Shown piece after piece: positions 11,001 to 21,754 of a DNA stretch of 64,000 nt. Below the pieces are notes generated by a model. That model ran no database searches and was not told where the DNA came from. It was given only the letters and a program-made list of their open reading frames with translations. The position numbers and the translations under genes are program-made. The first letter of the stretch is position 1. Every line of letters begins with the position of its first letter. Source of the stretch: Limnomonas spitsbergensis (Eukaryota > Chlorophyta > Chlorophyceae > Chlamydomonadales); assembly GCA_037349105.1 (NCBI GenBank), contig JAYJMM010000105.1, positions 2,170,001 through 2,234,000 of the forward strand, read 5' to 3'.

Positions 11001-13985
11001 CACTGGCTGGGAGTGACGTTTCGAAAAATGAAATGAAACAATTAAGTTGCGTAGTTTAGTGTGAGAGTCAGAGGTGCGATGCAGGTCAAGAGGCAGACAC
11101 ATCTCATCTGCACCGCAACCTCATGTTTCAAACATTTTGTGCAGGGTGCTAGGACCTGTAAAGTAACATAACTAACTGCTGGTCACTATATATGGTTTGT
11201 AGCATCAGGATATTGCAGCAGGATACGGAATAATCGGCATACCCTCCTACTTGTGGAGTCTCAAATCCTGTCATTCATGATGCTTAGGTACGATGGACGT
11301 GCGGATTGGTCGCTGGTGGCCAGGGCTCGACAGCTGCTACACATACCTGTGGTGAGCCCCTATACGGCACTTCATACCCATCTGCCTGACACAGTGTTAA
11401 GTCTATGCACAAGAGAATACCATAACCCTCGTTTTCCACTCCATCACCTTCAATCCTACTAATGGATGTGCAGTCCATCGCATGCATTGAGGGAGGTATC
11501 GCAGCAATGCTGTCCTGCCAATGGTGACGGCTCGGAAGCAGTATACAGGACTTGTCCCAATTGCCCCCGGTGACCACCAGGTGGCCACACACCTCGGGGT
11601 CTCCGTAGCTGTCTACGTCCCTAGCTCTTTATGCGGTGCAGCAAGCACTCTGCTTTCCTACACCAACAAAGCGCGACTCATCACACTGGCCAGGCTGGAC
11701 CTTCATTGCACACCTTGCAAATTTGAAAGTCCTGAAGCTTCCGCCCTATAATACATGAGCCTACTTGAACATGCGGGAAAAGCTGTAAACCCTGATCTAG
11801 GTGTCTGACCCTGCAATGTGTACCTCCCTCCCTGACTGCCTTCCAGGTTGGGAACGGAGACGTCGTTTCAGTAGCAGCTGCACGGCAGCTGCTCTCTGAG
11901 ACCGGCTGTGGCGCAGTCATGATCGGAAGGGGTGCGGTGTCGGACCCGCTGCTCTTCCTGCGCCTGCGGGCATCTTTCAAACAGGAAGCGGGCGCGCAGC
12001 AGCTTCCATGGGTGTGGGACGAGCCCGAGATTGTGCAGGCGTTCTTGAGGAGCTACGCGGCAACCTGCCTGAAGCCCCCGCCCCCGCCTGCTGTAGATGC
12101 AGCGGGGATTAGTGGGGACAGGGCCGAAACCGCGGGACACTGGGCGGCTGAGGAGGCGGTTGTGGGGACGTTGGGAGCGGGGAGTGGGCTGGAGGGGATG
12201 GACGGCAGGCTGGCTATGGTAGGACTGGCCGTGTAGCTTTTAATCTTTGTTTGCTCCGCTCTGCTGTATCGTCTCTGCCTTCCTGGACCAGCCATTCCTG
12301 GTCAGTGGGGGACAGTCCACTGTTTCCATTTTTTGCTGTGAGTCCACCTTCTGCAGGCAGCCCGCGGCTGACACAAGCCCGATCAGGACCATACCTGGAT
12401 TGGCCTATGACTGGTGGCTTAAGCCGCATGGCTGGCCTCGTTAGGGGTCTCCGGCCAGAGGCTGGAGTGTAGCTGACATGTAGCAGAGTAACGGAAAAAG
12501 AATCACTGCTTCACACTATCTTTCGGACATGCTGCCTTGTCCTACACCTTGCACGCTGCACCTGACCTTACACCTTGCAAACAGCACCTTCACGAAAGAG
12601 CAGCTACTCCTGCATCCTGTTCACAGAATACTGCTGCCAACACTGTGCCCTTTATTTAGGGTACCGGTACTGGCACCATGCAGTGACAACTGATACTGAG
12701 CACCCAGCAAGGATCACAGAGCACCCATGGATTGGCATTGAGCGCTCAGCCACCAACCCTTGTCTCATGCCCTGTACCTTTCTGCACCTAGCAGTTGCTT
12801 ATGTGAGGCACTCTGTATGCTGTGTCACTGCCCTAACACGCGACGCTTACCTGCCTGCCTGCAACAGAGCCGATCGGTATTTTTTGGGCGTATGAAGAAG
12901 GTGAGGAGGGGTTTTGTGTGATTCTCGATTGGTTTCATACCAGGGGGGTCATACCTTGACCCCCCTGGTAAGACTGCTGGTTGGATTGGTTGGTTCATGC
13001 AACTGTGGTCCTCGAAGCTGCGTAAGGCCTCACCAGCCAGGTGCCTATACTCGTCAAGGCATCTCGGATATTTTGATTTACTGTTGCATCACAATTTAAG
13101 CTAGCTGCCATAAAATACGGTATGCTTCTTGGCGCCAAAAGCGTGTTGATTATGTACCCTGCTGCTGCCCTCCTTGAAGATCATGCGGTACCTGTTCAGC
13201 AGCGAACCTGCGCTTTGTGAAGCGAGTGAAGGCATCCTCAGAGCACAACCAGGTGAGCTGGGCGGAGGGGGGGGGTCAAGGAGGATTAGCTGAAGGTGCA
13301 TCCTGGGGGCGCAGCCAGGTGGCAATGGCGTGTGTTTGTGTGTGCATGGTGGTGGTTGGGGGGGGGGGGGAGGTGGGATTGTGGGCCAGCAGGCATGGGC
13401 CTTGGGGACAAGCTTACGGTGCGCATCTGAAGGGGGGCTGACGGAAGATGGCTGTCCTGGCGGGTGGATGCAAGTGAGCACAAGGCCTGTGCAGGTTAAG
13501 TGATGGTGGGACGAGTAGGCCAAGTCGCAACTTTCCCCTGGCATGGAAGGATCAGCAGCTAGCGATTCGGACCTCCCTATATTTTAATTATGATGGGTTG
13601 GCCGCTCAAGGAGGGCTGATTCATCAGTGTGCAGCAAATTGTCCTGAGACCGGCTCATTGCTTCTCCCACAAAGCATGGGTGATCGAGTAGGTCACCTGG
13701 CTGATGTGAGCCTGCCTTTCCTGCTCCCCATCGTGCTCGCTTAATGGAGTAGGGGCTGTGTCGGCGGAGGAGTTGGTGGAGATTCTTTGCAAGCAAGTGC
13801 AGCGGCATTGGTCACCCGAAGGGGGCCCGACGCAGCGGATGCTGTACAACCATATGACCAAGACGACCCAGGTTATGACGTCTGGGGGAGGGGAAGGTGG
13901 CCCGACAACGGCAGCGGGGAGTGGGGACGGCCTGGCCTTAGTTGCGGGGGCTTCCGTGCGATGGCCAGCGACTGTGCTGTTGTAA
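8081..13985 (+). CDS. tRNA-dihydrouridine synthase, DusC-like
   Basis: FMN enzyme reducing uridine to dihydrouridine in tRNA. Exons 8718-8887, 9242-9342, 9571-9707, 10265-10360, 10778-10873, 11288-11351, 11847-12218, 12868-12900, 13180-13252, 13753-13985; every junction is GT-AG and in phase. A possible first exon 8081-8235 (Arg/Ser-rich, organelle-targeting-like) ends at AG|GCAAGT, a consensus GC donor with the right phase; otherwise ATG 8758 would start the protein. Motifs in order: LLMLAPMESLGDW (FMN site), TEFLRI, VDLNCGCPANTV (catalytic Cys), PVSVKMRSG, VHPRTKRQTYDGRADW, PVVGNGDV, GCGAVMIGRGA. NCGCP with TEFxR resembles bacterial DusC more than fungal Dus1-4. After the barrel come a Pro-rich insert (PPPPP) and a helical tail across three short exons (SVFFGRMKK, RYLFSSEPAL, LVEILCKQVQRHW). 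About 509 residues with exon 1. Core very sure, first exon uncertain. Confidence 0.87.
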
Positions 13986-15850
13986 GCCTGCTACATATTT
14001 ATGCAATTTTGACAGAAGTGATGGATTTGTGATTGTAAAGAGATGTATTTTGTTTGACTGGATTTTTTGTTGAAAGAATATCTGTGATCCGACATTCTAG
14101 AGCACCACAATAATGTCGCGCCAGGGCATTTGTCGGAGAGCATAGCATGAAGGGGGGAGAGATGTCTGAGGCATGTTCATGGCCTCCTTGCTCTTGAAGA
14201 AAAAAGAATACTGAGATGAAATTACCACAGCGCTCTAACATCTCACATCTTACGCTTGGAGCCATAAGGTGAGATATAAATAACAGTAAGGAGTGTGGGA
14301 AAACTTTTGTTTTCTGAGTCCGAGCTCAAGATTTCAGAATTCCCATTTTTCATGCCCCCCAACTTCCACACAACGCCATTATTGCTATGTTCCTTACCTA
14401 GTGTTTCCCAGGGTCTTGCCTTCAGGGTATTGAAGATGCTGTGAGAACATGGCACCAACTGACAGCGCTAGGTGTAGATAAGGAATTTCATGATTGCTAT
14501 TGGCTACACTCCAGCAGATGCTATGACCCCCACCTTATGAACTGCAAAGGCATGTATGACCCACAAACCAGCACATGTTACTGTGGTTGTAGGCCCCGCC
14601 TTCATGTCCTGAGTGCCATACATGAGAACAATAGTGTTGAGGTACTTCGTAGACGGACTCAGCAGCTTCACCAGCTGACTCTGTGAAGGCCCGATTTATT
14701 ATAAGAACTGAGCTTAGGTTCAGGGCTCAGTTCGGGACTCTGGCGTTTATAAATACTTCATAGCTCAGAGTTTTCTTAAGTATGGACTTGGTTCAGAACT
14801 CAGCTGGTACCATAAACGGCCTGGTTTTCAGGCATGCGCAGGAACCAGTGAGATCCACCGGGTGGTGTGAACCCGCACCGCTTACCCGACAAGCCCGGGT
14901 CGTTCCCGCAAGATGCCGGTACGACAGAAGCTGTCGACATTTCTCGATGATGAGTGCGCTGTAACGGCAGCGAACTACAACGTAAATCCCTCATATAATA
15001 TCAACACTGTTGACAGTTTGACGCACGGTTGAGGGTTCGAATCCGCCGCCCGTGCTCCACTTGTAATATACCTCAGTAGGCTTAGCCATGCGACGAAGTC
15101 ACCACAATGTGACTGCACAGCCCTGGCCAGATTGACCTGGTACTTAAAATGTGATGAACACTAAGGGGCCACATAGCCATGGTGACGGGTGCACATGCCT
15201 CTTCTGAGGAGCCTATGTATGGCTCACATGTGTGCACATCTTGTCAGTCTTGAAGCCCTGCATCAGTACCTATATTCCTTTCACATCCACCCAGCCAGAT
15301 TGATGAGGTCATCTTCCAGACCGAAATAGTGACAAAGCCGGCAGCACCGTTTTGTGTGATGCACGGCCACCCAAGCGTATTGAAACAGCAAAAAATGTGT
15401 CCCGTGGGTGAGAAATTTGGTCCTGAGCATCATGCCTGGTCATACGTTATTGGGCTAGAGGCATGAAGCTAGGGTTCCTCACAATTTAACTGACAATGTG
15501 TGGCTTACAGATAGTTGGAAGATTATTAAGAGGTCCGTCATGCACTTGACTTCAGTGGTGTCTAAAAGGCCGTACACGACAATTACATTTAATACCAAAC
15601 TACTTCAAGGGTCGTATTTCACACCAAGCTTGCATGTACCATGTTTTACCAGAGTTGACCCTGGTGCTAAGAGAGATTGCAGGGTTCTGCGCCTCTGGGA
15701 AGAAAAGGTATCACCAGTAACACGGACAAGACCACCAGCTGCCTATCTATTGCAGTCCTCGAGTTGCCAGTCCCAGACACAGGAAGCACTCATGCGCACG
15801 CTTGTGTAATGTGCCTAAATAATTCAGCACTCGGCTGCAAGTCTGCCCGT
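13986..15850. other. Convergent intergenic region between Dus and RGP genes
   Basis: 3' flanks of two converging genes. Apart from a tRNA-like 3' segment near 15018-15060, nothing with coding character or a known RNA fold was recognised. Confidence 0.5.
15018..15060 (+). other. tRNA-like 3' half (T-loop / B-box and acceptor-like end)
   Basis: Contains GGGTTCGAATCC (a Pol III B-box and T-loop) followed by CGCCGCCCGTGCTCCA, as at a tRNA 3' end. No complementary 5' acceptor strand (about GAGCACG) was found within a few hundred bases upstream, so it is probably a tRNA-derived fragment or pseudogene. Confidence 0.3.
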
Positions 15851-17959
15851 CTATTCCTTCTTGTTCAGCTGCTGCCAGCAGGCAATCCAGGCAACCATGC
15901 CGTCAGCCAGCTTGATGAAGTAGGGGTCGATGGGGCCGAGGCCCTTGCGAACCTTCTCAGCCATCTCCAAGTAGCACTGCTCAGCGTTGAGGCAATCCTT
16001 GCTCAGAGTCATGGACTGGAAGAAGGGGATAATCTCCTCCTGCAAACGGGAACAGAAGGGCATATGAGTATAACACTGACAGCAAAAGGGACAAGGACAT
16101 CATACTTAATCTGTCACCATGAAAGAAATCAGAAGTGGACAGTAGGCGAATGTAGGTGATACTGATTGGGAGTGTCAAAGCTTTTCAGCGTGCAGTGATT
16201 CAGAACTGCATGGCCTTGCGTTGTTCTTCATTTTCCACACACCTGCCAGAAGATGCCCTTGTACTCCTTCTTCAGGTTGACGAAGGGGTTAGAGGCCTTG
16301 CTGTGCCATAGGTAGGGCAGGCCGGTCTTCACGCCGAGGCCGAGGTGGTCACAGATGACCTTCGTGCACCAGCCAGCCCACATATCGTCGTATCGGCCGA
16401 TAGGCTGGCCCTCACCCATGAGGCCAAAGTACATGGCAGGTCCGATCAAGTCTCGCTCGAACGCAAGGTTCATGCCGCACATGGGGTAGAGGGTTCCCTG
16501 CGTGATCGGCCAGAGGATTTTGGGGGGAAGGTCATTGAAGTCAATGTCGAGCTGGTCAGTTTTGTCATGATAGAGACAATGTGGAGATGAGGAGAACAGA
16601 GCGTTGATAGGCAATTCTGCAATCATGGAGAATGGAAAGCGTATTCTCACCTTGGGGACAGTCATCACTGCATCCACATAGCGCGTGTTTCTTTCCCTGG
16701 GCTTCACCATTTGAGTGGGGGCGTCGTAGTCTGCAGGGCAGGAACAGACAAGCAAGATAATTTGAGTTTCAAGGAGCCTTCAATACATGCCCTAATAAAG
16801 CTCATGCTGGCAGATCTAGGACGCACCTGGGATGTTCAACCACAGCCCGTGGGAAATGGCCGTGGTCACACCCTCCCTCAGGCTGAAAGGGTATCCTCGA
16901 ACGAAGTCAGCACCCTCCCGGTAAGGGTCATACAGAGTGTTGAAGAAGTACGGCGTTGCTGGGGTCAGCAGGTTGTTGATGTGCTGCTTCATGACATCAA
17001 TGTCCTCGCCAGAGGGGTTCTTGGCGACGAAGCAGTCATCGTCTGTGGCAGGAGGTGACAATCAGAAGAGGTAGTTAGTCAGGAAGATCTCATGCAGATA
17101 CGGAAACATAAGAGTTGAAAGCTGTGGGTGGGTTTCAAGGACATTTAAAAAAGATCAACATCACAAACCATGGACATGTGAGGCTTGCAGGGCTCCATGT
17201 GACGACTATGACCATGAAGTCATGATGTCTGGGACAGCTGTCTCTTACCAATGGTAAAGATGTACTTCTTCTTTGACACCATGTAGCCAAAGCATCGGCA
17301 GGCAGAGTCCTTGAAGGAAATGCACCAAGCCTTGTCCCCGAGGATGCGCTCGATATCAGCTCGGTTGTAGAGCTCGTACGAGAAGCCTTCGGGCACATTA
17401 AGCCTGGGCTTGGTAGGATCGCCGTCCTGAATGATGATCAGATGGTACCCTTGGAAGAAAGGGCGCCACATCTCAAGGAAGTCCAGGTTCCTGATGGTAG
17501 GAATCACAATATCCTGCGAGGGGCAAGGCAGAAATTCTTTGGACAACGGTCGCAAACGCCTCATTTTACTGAACGGATATCGCATTCGACAGATCATGAC
17601 ACGTGCTTGGCCATTGAATTATGTTCAGCTGGAAGCGGTCCTAGTCTTGCCAGACATGAAGATCTGTACACAAAATAAGCTCGCAAGCATCCTAGGCAGG
17701 CATACACGAGATAATTGCATGCAATGCATGATGTGCAGTGTATCAATGATCCAATACACTGGCGTTGGACTTTCCCCAGAGGACACACATCCAAAACCCA
17801 GGCGCTCAGGAAGTCATCATGGAAGAATCTGACTATCTCCATCATCATAAAGAACACCTCTCAGGCTCTCATGCCGCGATTGGGCAGGACAAGATTATAG
17901 ATCTTCAGACGGTTGAGGGCAACTAGAGTACTCACCAGCTGGTCATCGAGCCGAGGCAT
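15851..17959 (-). CDS. RGP: UDP-arabinopyranose mutase / reversibly glycosylated polypeptide
   Basis: Interconverts UDP-arabinopyranose and UDP-arabinofuranose at the cytosolic face of the Golgi; works in wall or matrix glycan synthesis in green plants and algae. Minus-strand exons 17959-17936, 17513-17249, 17042-16827, 16730-16651, 16551-16243, 16039-15851; all GT-AG and in phase, 1083 bp, 360 residues, the usual length. Start MPRLDDQL sits alone on a 24-bp exon. Hallmarks: [60 protein letters not shown] (metal-binding Asp run), [19 protein letters not shown] (region of the autoglycosylated Arg), [40 protein letters not shown]. Odd feature: about 17 residues ([17 protein letters not shown]) inserted between VMTVPK and GTLYPMCG, which are contiguous in land-plant RGPs as I remember them. 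Identity very secure. Confidence 0.96.
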
Positions 17960-18849
17960 TTTGAACTGTGGTCGAAGAAGGGGGACTAATGCTGTCTTTC
18001 ACGAGTTCCCTGTAATTTGATTGTCTGTGGTTGGGGTCCTGCCTGTGACGTACTTTTCTTCAAAATAGAGGCTTGACGACGGGAAACAAGCTTGAAGAAA
18101 CCTATAAAGTGGGAAGTCCAAGCAGAAAGCTAAAGAATCTTGAGTGTCCAAACCGGAAATTGGGAAGTTCACGAATAATGAGGAACCCGCACAAGTGACG
18201 GCTTTTATTGCAAGCACCCATTGTCTGTCGGTTTCAACCTGAGGTCACCCTGGTGCCTTCGGCGGACTGGTGGGCGACCAGGTGCAGACACCGCTGTCCG
18301 TGACCACTGTCCCGTTTGTTTGTACCCGGTTTGTCAGTCAATGACAGGCCCTTCTTCTGGTTCTTTAAAGAGAACCGAAGGTATAGAATGTAGACACAGT
18401 GACATAAAACTTTTAATACCAACATCGCGTAGGTAACACCTGTCCATGTAAGTAAGTGTACGGTACATGGAAAGGTCTATCACGAAGTGATAGAAATATT
18501 GCTCGGGGGTCTGTCGCTGTGGAGGTCGTACCTATCCGGATTACACCGAGATCATCTTGCCACTCACTGGTACAGTGCGACCCTTAGTCCAGGCATGTGG
18601 TCATGCCCTGCTCGGTTGTTCAGAGCAACCGTGAGCAAGATGGTCATTTACCTCTAGACAAATGTAACCACAAATCTCTGCAAACAAAGAGCAAACTACC
18701 AGTACATGCAAAAGGTGCAAAATCTGAAGTTTTACCCTCAGCCATGCAGCTCAGGGAACCCCTGCTGCAGACTGTTGTCACATGCGTAGATCAAGACAAA
18801 GGGGGCATAGCAATACAATTTTCCTCATCGTCACTCCCATACTGCCATA
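17960..18849. other. Intergenic: upstream of RGP, downstream of ABC ATPase
   Basis: Both neighbours are on the minus strand, so this holds the RGP promoter and the ABC gene 3' flank. No coding exon or clear regulatory motif was recognised. Confidence 0.5.
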
Positions 18850-21525
18850 CTATCTGAAGAAGGCAAGGTGCTTGTTGGGCATGGAAAAAGGCGTCCGAGA
18901 CGGCATCACGGAGGCCTCGAGGCTTCGAGGGCCATGCTCAGCTTCACGTTTTGCCGCTGCTGCGTGCCGAGCCTCAAGCTCACCACGTAGCCACACCTCG
19001 ACCACATGCAGCAGCTTGGTCCCAGCTGCCTTGGCCTTGACAAGTTCAGGGATGCTCGACGTCGGACCACCTGATAGCCGATAGGCCATGGCAAGGGCAG
19101 TGTCATGATATAAGACATTCATCTCGCGCAATTCAACCATCGAAAAAAAATAGAAGGCTTTAAGGCTGTGACGGGATTAAGATAAACCAGCTGTGACCAT
19201 CCTGCAACGCAATTAAAATGCATGACAGAGGTCGACTTTCACCAAGCATTACCTAAAGATAGCTGCATATCTGTGAATCCCAATGCACTGCTGCAGTCCC
19301 TAGAAATATACGTCATTGATGAGATGCCCCCCCCACACACACACACCTTTAAGCATCTTTCCGTTCTCAATGTAAGCCAGGTGTGTTACCCAGTCTTCTA
19401 GGCCATCAAATATATGAGTGGCGTAGAGGATGGTCGCACCCCGCTCCTCGCATTCTTGGCGGAAAAAATCCAGCAGCCTCAGCCTGGCCACCACATCCAG
19501 ATCTACTGTGATCTCATCCAGCAGGAGCACCTGGGAGGGCAGGGCGATGTAGGCAGGAAAACATAAACCTTGGCGTGGGCTGCTATACACCACCATCTCC
19601 TTGCCTATTATAGGAGGTACCTAGGCAGTGTGCACATGCGGTCGGAACCAAGGTTGCACAAGGAATGACAACCAAGCCCACATACAAAGTACTAAATGCC
19701 ATTCAATTGCTATTCTCAGCGTTATGTGCCCTGAGGTAGCAGGACCATGACATGCTGATAGACAGTGATCTGCATGACACCGTTTTACAAAAGTTGGGAA
19801 ATTTTTAATATTTCGTTTTAAATTTGAACCTTTTCCATGCTACATCTTGCCGCTTTCCTATTTTGTAAGCAAAAAAGACCATGCAAAATCTTGCACACTG
19901 TTTTAACTGTGCAAGGGGCAAACGGTCAAATAGTTTTAAAAGGAAATAAAAAAGATTTTTTTTAATGAACTTATTTTTTCTTTTTTACATGGTTATGGAA
20001 CGGCCTTGACCGATTTTTCTTTAGACCTGCAAAACTTTCATTTTTTAAGGCACAGTTTCTGCATCTGTTCCCGCTTGGCCAAATTTATCACGTAGGCATA
20101 AGCCACACACCTCGTAAGGCTTCAGCAGCCCCATGCAGATCTGCACCCTCCTCCTTTGCCCGTCAGACATCGTGGTCAGCCTTTGATAAAGATCAATGTC
20201 CAACATCTGGATCAAGCGCTTGCGACGCTCCGGGTCAACGCCCTCCACACCGAAGATCATCTTTCCAGCACTGATGTCACCCTAAGTGCACGCAAAGAAG
20301 CCAGAGGATGGGAGGGGTGCTGCAAGCAAGTTCAGAAGTTCAGGGTGCCGAGGCTGTGGATGGACCTTAAGAAGCCTTGCGCGATCAACAAATCTTATTT
20401 GCCAACAAAGCCAGCTAAGTAAGCGCAGGTACAAGCTGAGCGCCCATTTCCTGCGCTGTATCCTTAAACAAAGTCTGCAAGCTTGCTGCACAGTGTCAAA
20501 TCACCGCCTTTAATGGCCATTCCCCACAGCTTCCAGGATTCCAGGCTGTCATCTGGTGTGCTCCGCACCTGATGCTGCACTCCATACCCAGCACATGCGA
20601 CGTCCTTGCGCCATGATGTGCCCAGGTAGCTCAGCTGTCCTGTGGTCGTCAATTGCTGAGAGTTTGGCAGAGAGGGCAGGCCAGTTAGGAAGGGTGTACG
20701 TGCAGGTGCGTGGTATGCTAGAAGAACGACTTCCAGCACTTCAGGCACTAAGATGATAAAAGGGATCAGGTTGACTGGGAACCTAATCTTTTAAGACACC
20801 AGTAAAAAGCAATATGGGGCTCCAACCCTATACACTTCACATCCTGGCCTTTTCAACCTGGCAGTTACATGTTAGACTATTCGTAGCAGGTGTCAATCTA
20901 CCTACAGTAAATTGGAAAGCTCCTTGGCTTGGTACAAGGGAGCCAACAAAATTTAAGGAGTCCACAGACAGAGAAAGTAATATGAGGAGGTCAACCCAGT
21001 CCCCTCCCTCTCACAGTGTCGTGGAAGGGGGGTCGGCCGATGACTTGGATGGCTTCCTTGTCGACCATGTACTTGCCTGCATTAGGGGAGCAGCTGGCGG
21101 GTATCGGTAGCAGAACGCATGTGTTGGTTTCGGTGGGCTGCTGCACCTGGAGGCATATGGCCACCCCCCAAAAAACAAGGGCTGCAACATGCACTGCATG
21201 CCATGATGTAGACGGATCAGCAGGTGGCCTTATTAATATCGTATCGCATTTCCTTATGGCCACATCCCCTGGATGTGTGACCAGTTGAGTGGGCTGGAGG
21301 GGTTCAGTGCAAACTGACAGTTACAGTTATGTCCCACACACCAGCAACCATTTGCAGGAGGGTGGTCTTGCCAGTGCCATTTGCACCGATCAGAAGGCAG
21401 CGGCTCCCTCTGGGCAGGTCGATGCTGCAGTCTTGGATGGAGGGAGCGCAGTTGGGGTAGGAAAAGGTGACCCCCTTCAGGGAGATGCCTAGGACCAACG
21501 ATTCATCGATCTGTGGGGCGACCAT
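18850..21525 (-). CDS. Soluble ABC ATPase, ABCI20/Caf16 type
   Basis: Stand-alone nucleotide-binding protein of the family containing yeast Caf16 (CCR4-NOT-associated) and plant ABCI19-21. Minus-strand exons 21525-21342, 21076-21015, 20655-20569, 20281-20111, 19530-19347, 19070-18850, all in phase; 302 residues with no membrane segment. Motifs: VTFSYPN (A-loop), Walker [12 protein letters not shown], the family segment [37 protein letters not shown], signature [16 protein letters not shown] (the SDGQRRRVQ form is typical of this family), Walker [14 protein letters not shown]-loop [11 protein letters not shown] and a tail [14 protein letters not shown]. The last acceptor was chosen at 19071 because it joins GKMLKG to [10 protein letters not shown] in phase; a longer reading from about 19150 would add an odd FYFF segment. 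It lies head-to-head with the IQ-motif gene, 229 bp apart. Confidence 0.93.
19780..20045. other. A/T-rich intron segment
   Basis: Within the ABC ATPase intron between exons 20281-20111 and 19530-19347. Long T/A runs make this far lower in GC than the surroundings. No open frame or repeat family was recognised. Confidence 0.5.
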
Positions 21526-21754
21526 TTTTAAGTTTGCTGCGTCGTGGGCGAAATGTTGAAGGCGGTCGGTTCAGGCCTCAAATGCGCGGGGCATGTATGT
21601 GTGGCCTCCGCGCCACATTTAATTGTTAGGGTTCAGAATTTGATACCCTAGGTTGAGCCAGGGGTTGGGGTCATGGTAATCGGGTGTTTGTGACACTATC
21701 AAGTGTGTACGATCTGGCCGCTTATTGCCTATCATCTGCGAATGGTTAGGCACC
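21526..21754. promoter_or_regulatory. Compact bidirectional promoter region
   Basis: Only 229 bp separate the ATG of the ABC ATPase (minus, 21525) from the ATG of the IQ-motif gene (plus, 21755). Both 5'UTRs and core promoters must lie here or overlap. No clear TATA box was seen. Shared regulation is inference from spacing only. Confidence 0.5.

Noticed and set aside
18850..19140. Longer last exon for the ABC ATPase starting near 19150
   Set aside because: It would add [13 protein letters not shown]... with no family counterpart. The acceptor at 19071 is in phase and joins family-like residues directly.
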